A stretch of DNA of 64,000 bases. It comes from Smittia aterrima. Lineage: Eukaryota > Arthropoda > Insecta > Diptera > Chironomidae. Positions within the stretch are counted from its first letter, which is position 1, and each line of letters starts with the position of its first letter. The position numbers were made by a program, and so were the translations under genes. This document shows positions 1 through 11,227 of this stretch, one piece after another. Location: contig CP093830.1 in assembly GCA_033063855.1 (NCBI GenBank), positions 13,826,854 to 13,890,853 of the forward strand, written 5' to 3'. The notes below the pieces were generated by a model. It searched no databases and was not told where the DNA came from. It saw only the letters and a program-made list of their open reading frames with translations.

Positions 1-3000
1 AGAGAAATGAGAAATAAAAACCTCAACGACTTCGCTATGTAGGACATGAAAAGTTTATGAGAATGTAAACGATTTTGGGAAACAAAAAAACTTTTTCACG
101 AGGTTATTTTTAGATGTTTCTAACATTCAAAAGTTTAAGCACATGTACATTTGGATTCTGATTTGGTTTCGCTGGAAATTCGGCGAAGGTTGACAATGAG
201 ATGAGTTTTCATTCGAAACAAAAAAAGTGTTTAAGAATGTTTAACTGTCAAAGTACAGGCTCTCGAGAAATCTTATCGATTTTTACATCGAGGATTATCG
301 AAGTTACATCATGTCTCTCATAACAACATCCCGGTCGTCAATCTGTTGTTGAGTTAGTTAATGTTTTTCCAGCCTTAACCATAAAATACCGAAACGAAAT
401 TCTTTTAGCAACATAATAAATTTCAAGTCCACACCACTCAACTTGATAAATAAATAAAGAGAAATGTTGAAGAAATTCAACAGACAAAGGAATGTTTACA
501 GCTTTACTGCATACATGTTCGTAAGGAAAATCACTGTTGAGCGCAAATCAAATCAAAAGCATTGAGTTTCATCGAGATCCACTTTAATTTCCTCGTCACG
601 TCTTTCGCCCCCGCTACAAGTCTCACAAAGTGCTTGAATTACTATGCAACAAGCGTCGACCAATCAATACCTTTACTTCTCCGGCATGGCTACTGCAAAA
701 TCCAATTGGAGATCACTTTTATGGAGCGTTCGAAGTACAACTTGATAATTAAATTGCTACTAAAATCGATTATCAGCTTTACGGTTCATGTTTAACCGAG
801 CAGTTGAGACCTGAGTAGCTCTTGATAACAGCCGCAGACCTAAAGGGTTCGTTCGGATAATTGGAAAGCGATAGCCACACTAACTTCATAGGATGATGAA
901 ACGATTGGGGATACACAATTTCCAATTCGATAGTTTTCAATTAATTTTCTGAAATGCTCTGTCAAATTATTTATGAAACATGCGGTCGGCTGGTTTGAAA
1001 TAGAATTAGACTATCAAAGTAATACTTCTCCATTAATCCTAAGTGTATCGTTCGATGAGAATGCTATGATTGCAAAGGTTTGATGTTGCACAAGACCAGA
1101 ATGAAAATCTCAGATAAAATAAAGCGGGAAAAACTCGTTAACGACGATGACGTGCATCGTCTGATATTTCAAGAATCCTTTCGATATGTTTTGTTCGGTC
1201 AATGGTTTCAATGAAGAAGAGACTTCATCACAAGCATTCCAGGTTTCAAAGCATAAATATGAGAGAGAGTTGCCACAAACCATTACAAAATCAAATCACT
1301 ACATGCAATGACCAAGCATAAAACTCTCAACCTCACCAAATCAAGTCAACCTTTGTGAGTGAAAACCCGAAGAACTTCTCTTAGTAGAACATTGTGTGGA
1401 ACCTCGAATATGAACACTAAACATAATCCCTGTCGTTTAAATTTCTAAAGTTTCGTTTATGTCCTGCAGGTTGATGAAAACTTGCACCGCATAGAGAAGA
1501 TAATTTAACTCATGTTTGCGGTGTTGTGTGGCAGGAAAATTTACTTTTCATTATTCAACGTGAAACGGTCGTTTGTCAGAAAAGCTATTTGCACTGAAAT
1601 TTCATCTTTCGGTAACAATCATTTTATTATCGATAAAAGCAGCTAAAGATGAAGCGTACAACCTATCGCGAATGAATCCTTATAATAAACATGAAAATGG
1701 CATACGTGACACTTCCAAACAAATAAAGTTTCATTAATCTGTTTGGGAATCTCAGCTGAAGATGCAAAGCGATTGAATGCTACGAAAATATTTTTCATTT
1801 CTTACTGTCAAAGACAAATTTGTTTCTCTTATCTCGGCAAAAAAAAATTGAGCTGAAGGATGAGTTTATACATTTTGGGTTCGTTCAATTATGAGTTCTA
1901 GGATTGGAATGTTTAAGTCGCAAAAAAACGAAGGGTATTTGATTTTAAGAATATGATATTTTCTTGTGAGAGGTCTTTACTAGAAATTACAAAACTTCCG
2001 TACAGTACCTGATTCAATCTAGATCCGAGAAATATTACTTCTCAACCATCTAACCATTTGTGACAATCAAGTTTCCTCGGCGAGAATAAGGAAGGAGGAA
2101 ATACATCAATCCAAATAGCATAAAGAGTAAGAGAATACTTTAAAGAATCATCCGTTCTGTCTCCGAAGGCGGAATTCATTTATCACATTTTGGGACGAAA
2201 ACGGGAAAAGGCGTCGAAAGAGATCACGAAAGATGGACAAGAAAATCAGTTTATGACGCTCTTAATCTTTAAAAATAACTCAGTCGGTAAATTGAATTTC
2301 TGCTCATGTGTGCTCGGCAATGCGTTGAAAGCTCCGCAAAACGAAGAAAACCAAGAAGAAGCGGCAAACAGTGAAAAGGGGAAGTGGATCGATGATGATG
2401 GGCTGAACTTCAGATGCTGGAGTGAATAATGTCCGGAGTTTCAAAGACCGAGAATGTTGTGAAGGCATCAAGATTTAAAGGTGAACGAGACCAGAGTTCA
2501 AGATTTAGTTCAATCGATTTTCTCATAAAAGGACGGAAGTCCATTGGTTTTATTTGACAATTCAAATTCATTTTTTCATAAAAGTTTCATGAACTTTCTA
2601 CACTTTCATTCTCATCTAATCGCAAACTTAACTTTCCGCCTTTTCCTCTCGCTTTGGTAGAGGAGATAAAAGTTCGAAATTACTCTGCAAATGGCTTTAC
2701 ATGGAATTAAAACGCTCTACTCTCGCTTACCGACTGCAATTACGTTCTTTCTTTTATTGCGGAAGACTCTTCCGACACATAATCCGCTGCGCCCTCATGT
2801 TAACAATAAGACGAAGACTTAAATCATGTTGCTTCCCTTGTAAATCAAGTCTAGCTCAATCTGAAGTAATTTAAAGAAAAATTGGAGCTTAATAAATGAG
2901 TAAAGCATTTTTACTGCCTCATCGTCACTTTCCTACGAGAAATTTCAATTTAATTAAAATTATTTATCATCAAGCTAGAAAGCGAGTCATTAAAGACAAC

Positions 3001-3139
3001 TAGAGTCACGTGAATATAACTATTAAAGAGTCATTAGAAGCCTTCAGATGCACATTAAGCTGAAAATTTATCATCCAGATGATTTTAAAGTAAAAATTAA
3101 AAAACTTTAACTTGAATATTTTTTAATAAAAAAAAATAC
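1..3139. other. Non-coding stretch, no gene recognised
   Basis: AT-rich DNA with only short open frames. The two longest (562-795 and 2190-2429, +) begin at TTG rather than ATG, have no domain signature and no clean splice partners. I see no RNA gene or transposon. The last few hundred bases are the 3' flank of the aminopeptidase gene that ends at 3140. Confidence 0.6.
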
Positions 3140-6100
3140 TCAAAAGACCATAACAAAGATGAAAGTTATCACGGTTAAAATCGAAACCTTCAAACTCATT
3201 GAAGCACCTTTTTCATTTGCAACCCACTTCGCAATCTCAGGAGCTTTCTTTTCCAACCAGTGAATGTTCTCCTCGATTTCTGTAATCGTTTTTTCGTAGT
3301 TCTCGAGGTTCATGCCAGAAACGCTTGCCAATGAAATAAAACTCTCGAGGTGAGCTTTCGTGTTGATTGCTTCCGCAAACGTCGAGAGGGTTTCCTTGAA
3401 AGGCGCTCTATTGCAGCAGAAGTAGAAAAAATCTTAATTGAAATTCAAGAAGGATTGAAGGCGCACTTACTTCTCGTTGACTGCATCATAGTTTTCTGAG
3501 AAAAATTTCATCATTAAAGCACGGTGAGTGCTGCTCGTTTTGATCAAGTTTCTGACGACTTGAAGAGCGTTGTCTGTGGTGACATTTTCATAGTTTTCTG
3601 TGTCATTTGAAGAGTTAAAGATGTCGTGAAGAAGACTTTCGACACGCTCAAGATTTCTATCGCAAGTGGAAAAGGCTCCAAAGATCTCGTTAAATTCCTC
3701 TTGATTGTCGCGATAAATCTCTTCATTTCCGTTAGCCTTCAGTAGAATCAATTTGAACTGAGCCCAATGGTTGTTTGCAAGATCTTCTCCGAGAATCCCA
3801 CAATACAAATAGGGTCGCTCGTTGATGTCGAGAGTGCTAAACTCGTAATCGAAAAGGAAAAGCTTTCTAGTTGCATCTTTAAGGCACGAGCTTGCACCTA
3901 CTTGGCAAGCAAACATGTTAACGTGAAGCTTTGTAAGAACGTGATTATGTTCATCTTCTGGTTCTGCTTGAAGCAATGCGCTGTTGATTCTCACGTAAAC
4001 TTCATCAACAATACTCAACAAGATGTCACGTAGATCCTCGTAAAACTCTTGCTGATCCAAAAACGTCAGAAGAAATTCTATCGATTTGAAACCTGCTATT
4101 AGCGGAATCAATTCAGTCTCATGATGCAAGTATTTTATCAATTCCAATGTAATGCTGAAATCCAAATAATCGCACCTGGCGAGATTAAAGCTATCGTCGA
4201 GCATCTGCGCACGATTCAGGATATGAATTGAATTAAAGCTTTCACCATGAAGCTCATCAATTAGCGATCTCCAGTTTCGTTCATCGTAATTCACGCGATA
4301 ATAGCCTGCATTTCAATTGAGTTTAATAATGAAATTGATTATTTTGAAGCACATGTTCTTACCAGTTTGTTGAATGTTGAAAATGATCCAACTCTCGTTG
4401 TTAGACAGTCCATTGAGGGCAAAATCAACTTCTGTTTCTTGAAGCCACATCAAGGGAGACGTTTTATTAAAATCCTTAGAAGAGGAGCCAATGTAGTTGA
4501 AGAGAATATGGAATGCTGAATTGTCAGTGCTGTTGATGGATGGAACGAAAAGTTCCTGTCGAACTTTCGCTGTGTTATTCTCATTAAAGAACTCGACATT
4601 TAGAATAGGAAATCCTGGAAAATTTGCCCAACTTCGGAAGATTTCGGGAATCGATGGATAGTCAGCAGCAGAATTTTCTCGTCTAACTCTCTCCAACACT
4701 TCGAACAACTGCTCATCTGTTGCGCTCTTGTAGCTTCTGAAATATACAAGCCACGAAAAATTGGCAGAGATCAAAAAACCGCAAAGATTTCACTATACCT
4801 TTCATCAATGTATACGCTTAGAGCTTTTCTAAATATTTCTGGTGTCATAATGTGTTCGACCATTCGAATCACAGAGCTAGAAAAAATCAATAAGGATTAA
4901 ATTTATTTTATAAAAAAAATTCGGTAAAGTTACGCAGCCTTTGGATAAGCCACAAAATCGTAAATATTGCTGATTTCCTCTGGTGTGTTGACGGTTCGTG
5001 TCATCGCATGAGTTTTTGGCGGAACGTCCTGCAGCATTACGCTGTGCATTCGGTTAACAACGAAGTAATCCAACAGTCGCGAGTTCGGCAATATCTAGTG
5101 GGATTTTGGGAATTGGTTGATGATTAGATTAACAAAACAATGAGATTGTTTACCTTATCTGCAACAACGTACTCCAGATAACTTGCAAAGCCTTCATTCA
5201 ACCATACAAAGTCCCAATATTCACAAGTCACTTGGTTGCCAAAAAACATGTGAACGAGCTAAATGAAAAAAAATATCAAGCAGTGCAAGGCTTAAAAGAT
5301 TACTGGCAATCTCACTTCGTGTGCTACGATGTTTGTAATCTGTTGAACTACTCGAAGATTTCTTCCATTCTGTGGATTCATAATTCGCGAACTCCTAAAA
5401 TTATTTGTTTTAACATTATTTTTCACGACATTTCACTTCTTTTTAATTTTTCTCACTTAAATGAAACAAGTCCCCAGTTTTCCTACAAATAAAAAACAAA
5501 ATGAAAACAAGTAAAACCAAAATTTGTTTCATTCTTCAGACCATTGCACCCATTAGAAAGTCATCAATTGCAATAAAGTCCATTTTTTCTAAAGTGTAGG
5601 TGTGCCCAACATAGTCTTCCAAGGATTTTAACGCTTCTCTTCCGATGTCGAGTGCATATTGCATGCTGCTGATTGCTTTACGACTTGAATAGACAGAGAA
5701 CTCATACTCGTCGATTGATGTGATGTTTGTAAATTCAGAAACAGCAAACGCTAGTAGATAAGTTGACATGACAGGTGTCGGCTTAAAAAAAATAAACATT
5801 TACTTTTTTTCACGTTAAAGTTCACATTAAGAATCAAAATACTTCAAACTCAGTTTTTCTCCAGATTTCACCATTTTCTCTGAAAAATATTTTAAATAAA
5901 ATCCTTGTGACCATGCACCAAATCCTAACTCACAGTTCGGTTGTTTCAAATTTGTTGATTTTTGTGTTTGCTAAAGTGACAAAATTATTTCTGTTGGATA
6001 TGGAGAGACGGAAGATCGCCTTGAAAGCCGGCTCATCAAAGCATGGGAAGATTTTCCTTGTGTAAGCAGCAGCGGAAAATGTTGTTGCCATGAATCTGAA

Positions 6101-6607
6101 AGCGGTCACCGAAGGAGAAAATTAGAACTTATCCCTCGCGATTATTATCGTTCTATGTTACTTGGCTGTGCCACTCTCGTAGTAACTACTTCTATATAAT
6201 CCCTTCATGTCATCTTTGATTTCACCCTCGAACGACATTTTTATTTGATAGTCGCTATTTGCATTTAAGCTTTGAAATAAAGTTATGCGGAAAATTTGTG
6301 TTGCATTCACGTAACTCGTCGACAAAATTGAAATTTGTTCGACGCCGTCAAGCACTTGCACATCACTAATCAATAAATCGAGCACATGTAGTTCAATTGT
6401 AGATGATGCTTCATTTGCATGAACGTGAATTGTCTCGTCGCCAGTGAACTTTAAGTTATCCAAATCAATGCTGATGTGAAGATCGTAAATTGTTGGTGTG
6501 ATGGCCTTAGACAAACGATTCACAGACGTTTGACATTTGACAGTCGATATGACAATAAATAAAAATATCACTGCACTCGCACGACACATTTTCATTAAGC
6601 GACACAT
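3140..6607 (-). CDS. M1 zinc aminopeptidase N, secreted and probably GPI-anchored, 12 exons
   Basis: Membrane alanyl aminopeptidase that removes N-terminal residues from peptides, typically at the gut brush border. Exons on the minus strand: 6607-6162, 6095-5934, 5879-5843, 5781-5542, 5482-5457, 5394-5316, 5258-5154, 5094-4934, 4876-4799, 4736-4363, 4305-3471, 3407-3140. All junctions are GT-AG and the phases agree, giving 936 residues, a normal family length. Seen: a signal peptide ending near Cys25; the substrate motif GAMENWG at residues 293-299, split by an intron; zinc motif HELVH at 329-333, split after HE; then 18 residues and the third zinc ligand in NEGFA (Glu352). The C-terminus is a hydrophobic run after a small-residue stretch (KGASMS), typical of a GPI signal. 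All catalytic residues are intact. Insect relatives include Bacillus thuringiensis Cry toxin receptors; nothing here tests that role. Two exons are only 37 and 26 nt long. Confidence 0.93.
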
Positions 6608-9600
6608 CGCGACTGAGAGGGAAAATGAAAATTTACACTTTACAGATGTTCAAGTCACTTGTACTCAATACACGCACGAAGCTTAATTGATTAGTGTTCA
6701 AAAATCTCAATTGGTTTGCGTGTTTTTTGCTTATTTCTTCTGTCAACTTGTTGATTGATTGCCAAGCCAGAAGCGTGAGTCAAATAAGAAAAAGAAAAGA
6801 GAAAAAAATCAAGAAACAGTCAAAGAAGTGCAAGGAGAATTCCTAATGAAGTGAAAATGGGTATTGGATGGGATTGAGTGACTTTAAATTATGAGTGTGA
6901 ATTTTTAAGAATCTTTTGAAGCTTAACTTAAGCAAACATCACAATCTTCTATTGCTTGATAAGAAAAGATAAAAATTTAATGAAAATTTATGTGAATCAA
7001 CACAATCAGAAGAAGAAAGAAGAAATTACTTTGTTAGTGAGAGACACTTAAGGGGATTGTTCATAAATTTCGCAACTTCAATGTTGAATAAGATACAAGT
7101 CGAGCGCTGTTTCATCCCTTTCCGAAAATAAAACCGAACTTTTTGTGAGTTTATTAAATTTTCAATTTGTAATTAAACGGTTATGATGCTTTTAAGTGGC
7201 AAAAGTTTCGTAAATTGGTTTAGTTTTTGTGCCCTTGCCAACAAAACTAGGAAACTAAAACAATAAAATTATTTTATCATGAAAATATTTTGAGCGAGCA
7301 GTTCAGAGCGTTAATAATTGAGTTTGGTACATTAATTGAGTCCCGCGGTGAAATCGTTCAATTGCTCATTCGAGCTTTAGAAAAATCAGCGCAGCAAACT
7401 CAACGAGAGCATGATTTGTTATTTCATGTCGAATGCTGTAAATGCAATTAGATTCTGCAGAGCGAAGCAAAAGAATTAATCGAAATAAATCTCGTCTTCG
7501 AAGCTGGGAAGTTCTCGTTGAAATGGAGAAGGAAAACAAGAAAACTTTGCAGCAAATGCATCGGAAAGGAAAGAAAATTAAGAGATTGTGCTAGCATAAG
7601 CAGAAAATTGTAATTATCTACAGAACTAGGCGAGTCGTAATCAGCTTCGTCTCCACATCAAATGGAATTAAAGGAAAAGAGTTCGTTACATGCCACTTCA
7701 CACAAATGCGATAAATGAGAGCATGGACTTAACATGAAAGCTCGTAACGAGAGCATCTTAGCTTTGTTTCAATGCTCTAAGTTTATTCGGAAAGAAATTT
7801 CTTACATCTGCAGATACTTTCCGACACTTATAACTTTTCGAAACCATTGCTTCCGATTGATTTCAAGAGAAAAGTTTTTACCGCAATTTCTTGTGTCGAT
7901 CGGTAACTGCAGGTAACTCATCAAACCGAAAAGGAATTTCATTTTTATGTGGGCTATGAGTTTTTGAATATTTAATGATGCTTAAAAAGTTCATTCCTGA
8001 GCATAAAGAAACTTCCTCTTGTTGGTGTTTTGGATGAAAATATTTTTGAGCGCAAGGAAACTTTTGCGCTTTCGTCATCGTCATACATTAATTATCGCCT
8101 CTCTTTCCGCCCTAACAACGTTAGGACATAAATAAAGTCAGACGGCGAGACCAGAACAGAGTTCACTCGGAAATGTTATAGCGGGAGCTTAATTATTGAA
8201 AAATTTATGATTGTTCAAACTTTTTGTGGATGCCTAACTCGTTCATAGAAACTTAAATTTGCCAAAAATTAAGCCTCGAGCATTTTCCATACGACATAAA
8301 ATTTTCTAAGCTCCTCGCTATAAGTTTCCCACATAACTTAAGGAACAAACACATTGCACAAGTTTCATCTTACAATTTATTTTCACCTACAACATCGTCT
8401 CAAGCAATTCTACCCTTTAATTGAATGGAGAAAAGAAGCGGAGCAGAAAGTCTACTTTATGATCCCCAAGATTATTTTTCTTTCCTCTGTTGTTTAATTA
8501 ATGCTCATAAGCTCTCCGTGTCATGTTCCGTCTATGTTATGTGGAATGTTTGATGTGAGGTTTTATCGGAGCCCCTCGCAAATCTGAACACAATTTTCTC
8601 TCTGTCTTCTCGTACTCTTCCTAATGAATGCAATCTTCGTGAACATATATTAAAGTGTTTCTTTTTTAACTTTTCTCTTTAATTTTCCTTGGTTAGAATG
8701 TCTAAAGGCAACAAGAGAAAAGTGCTTTATCATCTGTATGAACTCATTATATTTGTTATGAAATGCATGTGTAACCGAGTCTGATTCCCTAAGTGTTCTC
8801 TTTGATCTTAAATGCTTCTTATTTTTTCATGTAATGTATGTTAATGTAATTTAATGTCAAAAGATTATTTATTCACTAAGTTATTCAGAAGATGAACGTT
8901 GAAACATTTTAAATCAACCAAAGTTGATGTTAGACGATTCTAAGTTTTCGTCCTAATGTTTCGAAAATCCACTAAAACTATTGTGACTGAGTGTGCTTTG
9001 CAAACAAAGTTAGCTGTGGTTTTATTACCGAGTTTCAGACATGAATATCACTTGCTAAGATTCAAAAGGTTGTTAGCACATTCGAGAGTTATTTTAAGCG
9101 GAAACTTGAGGATTTTCATTTTTACCTTGCGAGGTTTTGCCGCGGGAAAGGAAAGCTGGAAGATAAGCTTTAACATGTTTTCTCTCGAGCAAAACTATTT
9201 GCATTAAAGCAGCATGAGATTATTGAATTTTAAATATTTTATCATCATGTAAGGTTCGCGAAGCTCTTCTTTCAACTACAGCAAACCATGAAAACGTTTC
9301 AAAGGAATTCCTTTACTGCCAAATGAAAATCTTTTCAGTCTCCAGTAGCATCTTATGAATATGATTTTCGTTTACATACTTTGTGTCTTGAGGACTCTCG
9401 AAAACTTTAAAATTCTTTTAACGATGACGTTTCGCGTCTTCGCCATTGAATGAACAAACTTTCTATGGATAGCATTACAGAAGCAGAGTTTCCGAAAAAC
9501 TCGGTCAACGAAGTCAGTCAACAGATGAAGTTCTCTCTCCTCTGTTCACCCATAAAATTGATTGAGCTGTTAATTTTTTATGAGGCTTTTCCTGAAGGAA

Positions 9601-9866
9601 TACGAAGCAGAAATTTGGCCGGAAAATATTTCCTGTTGCATCATCGGGAGAACATTCACCTAACATGAAAGCACAAATTTTAAAACAATCGTTCGACAGT
9701 CGCGACAATGTGATTCGCTGTGTAACGAGTTGCCATTCATTTTTATGTTGTTGATGTTAATCTGATGGCTGCAAACAAATGTTTAAATTTATACTGAAAG
9801 TAACTTTTAATGAGATTTAAAAATTGAAGTTAACGAATCGCAAATATAATTTTTTTATCATGAGCT
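6608..9866. other. Non-coding stretch between aminopeptidase and Rpi
   Basis: This holds the 5' flank of the aminopeptidase and the 3' flank of the isomerase. Short frames (for example 7734-7916 + and 9450-9668 +) lack recognisable domains or matching splice partners. No RNA gene or repeat was recognised. Confidence 0.55.
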
Positions 9867-10733
9867 TTAAACTTCTTTTTCCACAACTGATCCATCTGCC
9901 ATTCCAAAGTAAGCTTTTTTAGCCATGCCGATGAATAAGCCTGTGTCGATAACGCCAGGAATCATTTGAATCTCTTGATTGATTCCATCAAAATCTGTGC
10001 TTGCGGATCCTTGGAAAATCCAGTCGAGGATAAAATTTCCATTGTCCGTTACGCATGGTCCGGCTTTTGCTACTGCCATTCTCAATTTTAGTTCGCCACC
10101 GAATAGCGCTTCGATTTTATTCTTGATGGGAACATAAGCCATTGGTGACACTTCAATTGGAATTTTCTTGTAGAAGGAAGTAAGGAATTCAGAGTTTTTA
10201 GTGTGATCCGCTACGATGACGAGATACTTGGCACAAGAAGCAACGATTTTCTCCTGTTTTCGAGAATATTGGAATTATTTTAAAGTTTGACGTCTTAAGT
10301 TATATCTTACCTGAAGCAAACATCCGCCTCCACCTTTGATACAATTCAATTCCGAGTCACACTCGTCAGCTCCATCAATTGCTACGTCCAGCTGAGGATA
10401 ACTGTTAATATTGAAATCATTAAACATTTCTTATCACAATGCGGTCTGGAGAATTTACGTCTCAAGTTCCCCCAGCTTCAGTCCATTGTTAAGGATTAGT
10501 TGCTTCGCTTGAAAGCTTGTTGGAATGCAAACTACATCGAGATTTTCAGTTTTGACTCGTTCAGCTAGCCGGTTAACAGCGTAAACAATCGTTGAACCTG
10601 AACCAATTCCAATGATTTTCTTATCTTGAACGTGTTCGTTGATCGCTTTCTCGGCGGCGATTTTTTTAGCTGATTCGAGTGACATTCTTGCGAAACTTGT
10701 TGTCAATGTTCTTAAGCAAATCTTTGTTATCAT
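9867..10733 (-). CDS. Rpi: Ribose-5-phosphate isomerase A family
   Basis: Interconverts ribose-5-phosphate and ribulose-5-phosphate in the non-oxidative pentose phosphate pathway. Exons: 10733-10459, 10401-10311, 10253-9867, in phase, giving 250 residues from the first ATG. Motifs seen: the phosphate-binding loop GIGSGST at residues 42-48, the active-site DGADE at 101-105, and KGGGG at 114-118; all are diagnostic of RpiA. A second in-frame ATG at 10685 (before SLESAKK) gives a 234-residue protein closer to the usual cytosolic length. The extra 16 residues are basic and hydroxylated with no acidic residue, so they could be a mitochondrial presequence or simply 5' leader. The open frame continues upstream to 10772 but without an ATG. 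It lies head-to-head with Sec61 gamma about 290 bp away. Confidence 0.93.
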
Positions 10734-11020
10734 TAAACGATAATAATTAAATGAAATTATATGTTTATACAACTTGATCAGGAAGCGCGCACCGCAAGAA
10801 AGTGCCTCTTACGTACGTTCAGCAAAAAAAGCAATTTGGGTTCGTTCAGTAAAATCTCCACGTCTCAAAAAATATTCTCCAACAAGTGAATCGTCGCAGA
10901 TCGTTCGAACGTTATTTAAAGAGTATTTCTTCACTAAAATAAATTAAAGTAAGTGTTTATTGTCATCCCTCATCTAGTGAACAATAAATTATAATCAATT
11001 TCACTCAATTTGCAGTAAAA
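10734..11020. promoter_or_regulatory. Shared divergent promoter region, Rpi / Sec61 gamma
   Basis: A 287-bp interval separates the first Rpi ATG (-) from the Sec61 gamma ATG (+). Both 5' leaders and start sites must fit in it, and it includes the Sec61 gamma leader intron. No clear TATA box stands out, which fits housekeeping genes. Shared control is inferred from spacing only. Confidence 0.5.
10949..11015 (+). other. 5'UTR intron of Sec61 gamma
   Basis: A consensus donor (AAAG|GTAAGT-like, GT at 10949) and an acceptor TTTGCAG ending at 11015 bound a 67-bp intron. Only five bases lie between the acceptor and the ATG at 11021. Intron size matches the other introns in the window. Confidence 0.6.
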
Positions 11021-11227
11021 ATGGATCAAATCTTGAAAGTATATGAACCTGGACGGGCTTTCGCTAAAGACTCCTTCAGATTAATCAAGAGATGTACGAA
11101 ACCCGACCGTCGTGAGTTCCAAAAGATCGCAATTGCCACCGCTATTGGATTCTGCATCATGGGCTTCATTGGATTCTTCGTAAAACTCATCCACATTCCA
11201 ATCAACAATATCATTGTAGGAAATTAA
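11021..11227 (+). CDS. Sec61gamma: Sec61 gamma, translocon subunit
   Basis: Smallest subunit of the Sec61 protein-conducting channel in the ER membrane (SecE homologue). It is a complete 68-residue tail-anchored protein, the standard metazoan length. The amphipathic N-terminal half carries the family signature PGRAFAKDS then LIKRCTKPDRREF, followed by one membrane helix at about residues 33-60. The coding part is a single exon; a small intron sits just 5' of the ATG. A canonical AATAAA polyadenylation signal lies at 11361-11366, about 135 bp after the stop. Confidence 0.97.
   Translation: MDQILKVYEPGRAFAKDSFRLIKRCTKPDRREFQKIAIATAIGFCIMGFIGFFVKLIHIPINNIIVGN

Noticed and set aside
562..2429. 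Frames at 562-795 and 2190-2429 as genes
   Set aside because: Both start at TTG, show no domain and have no supporting splice sites.
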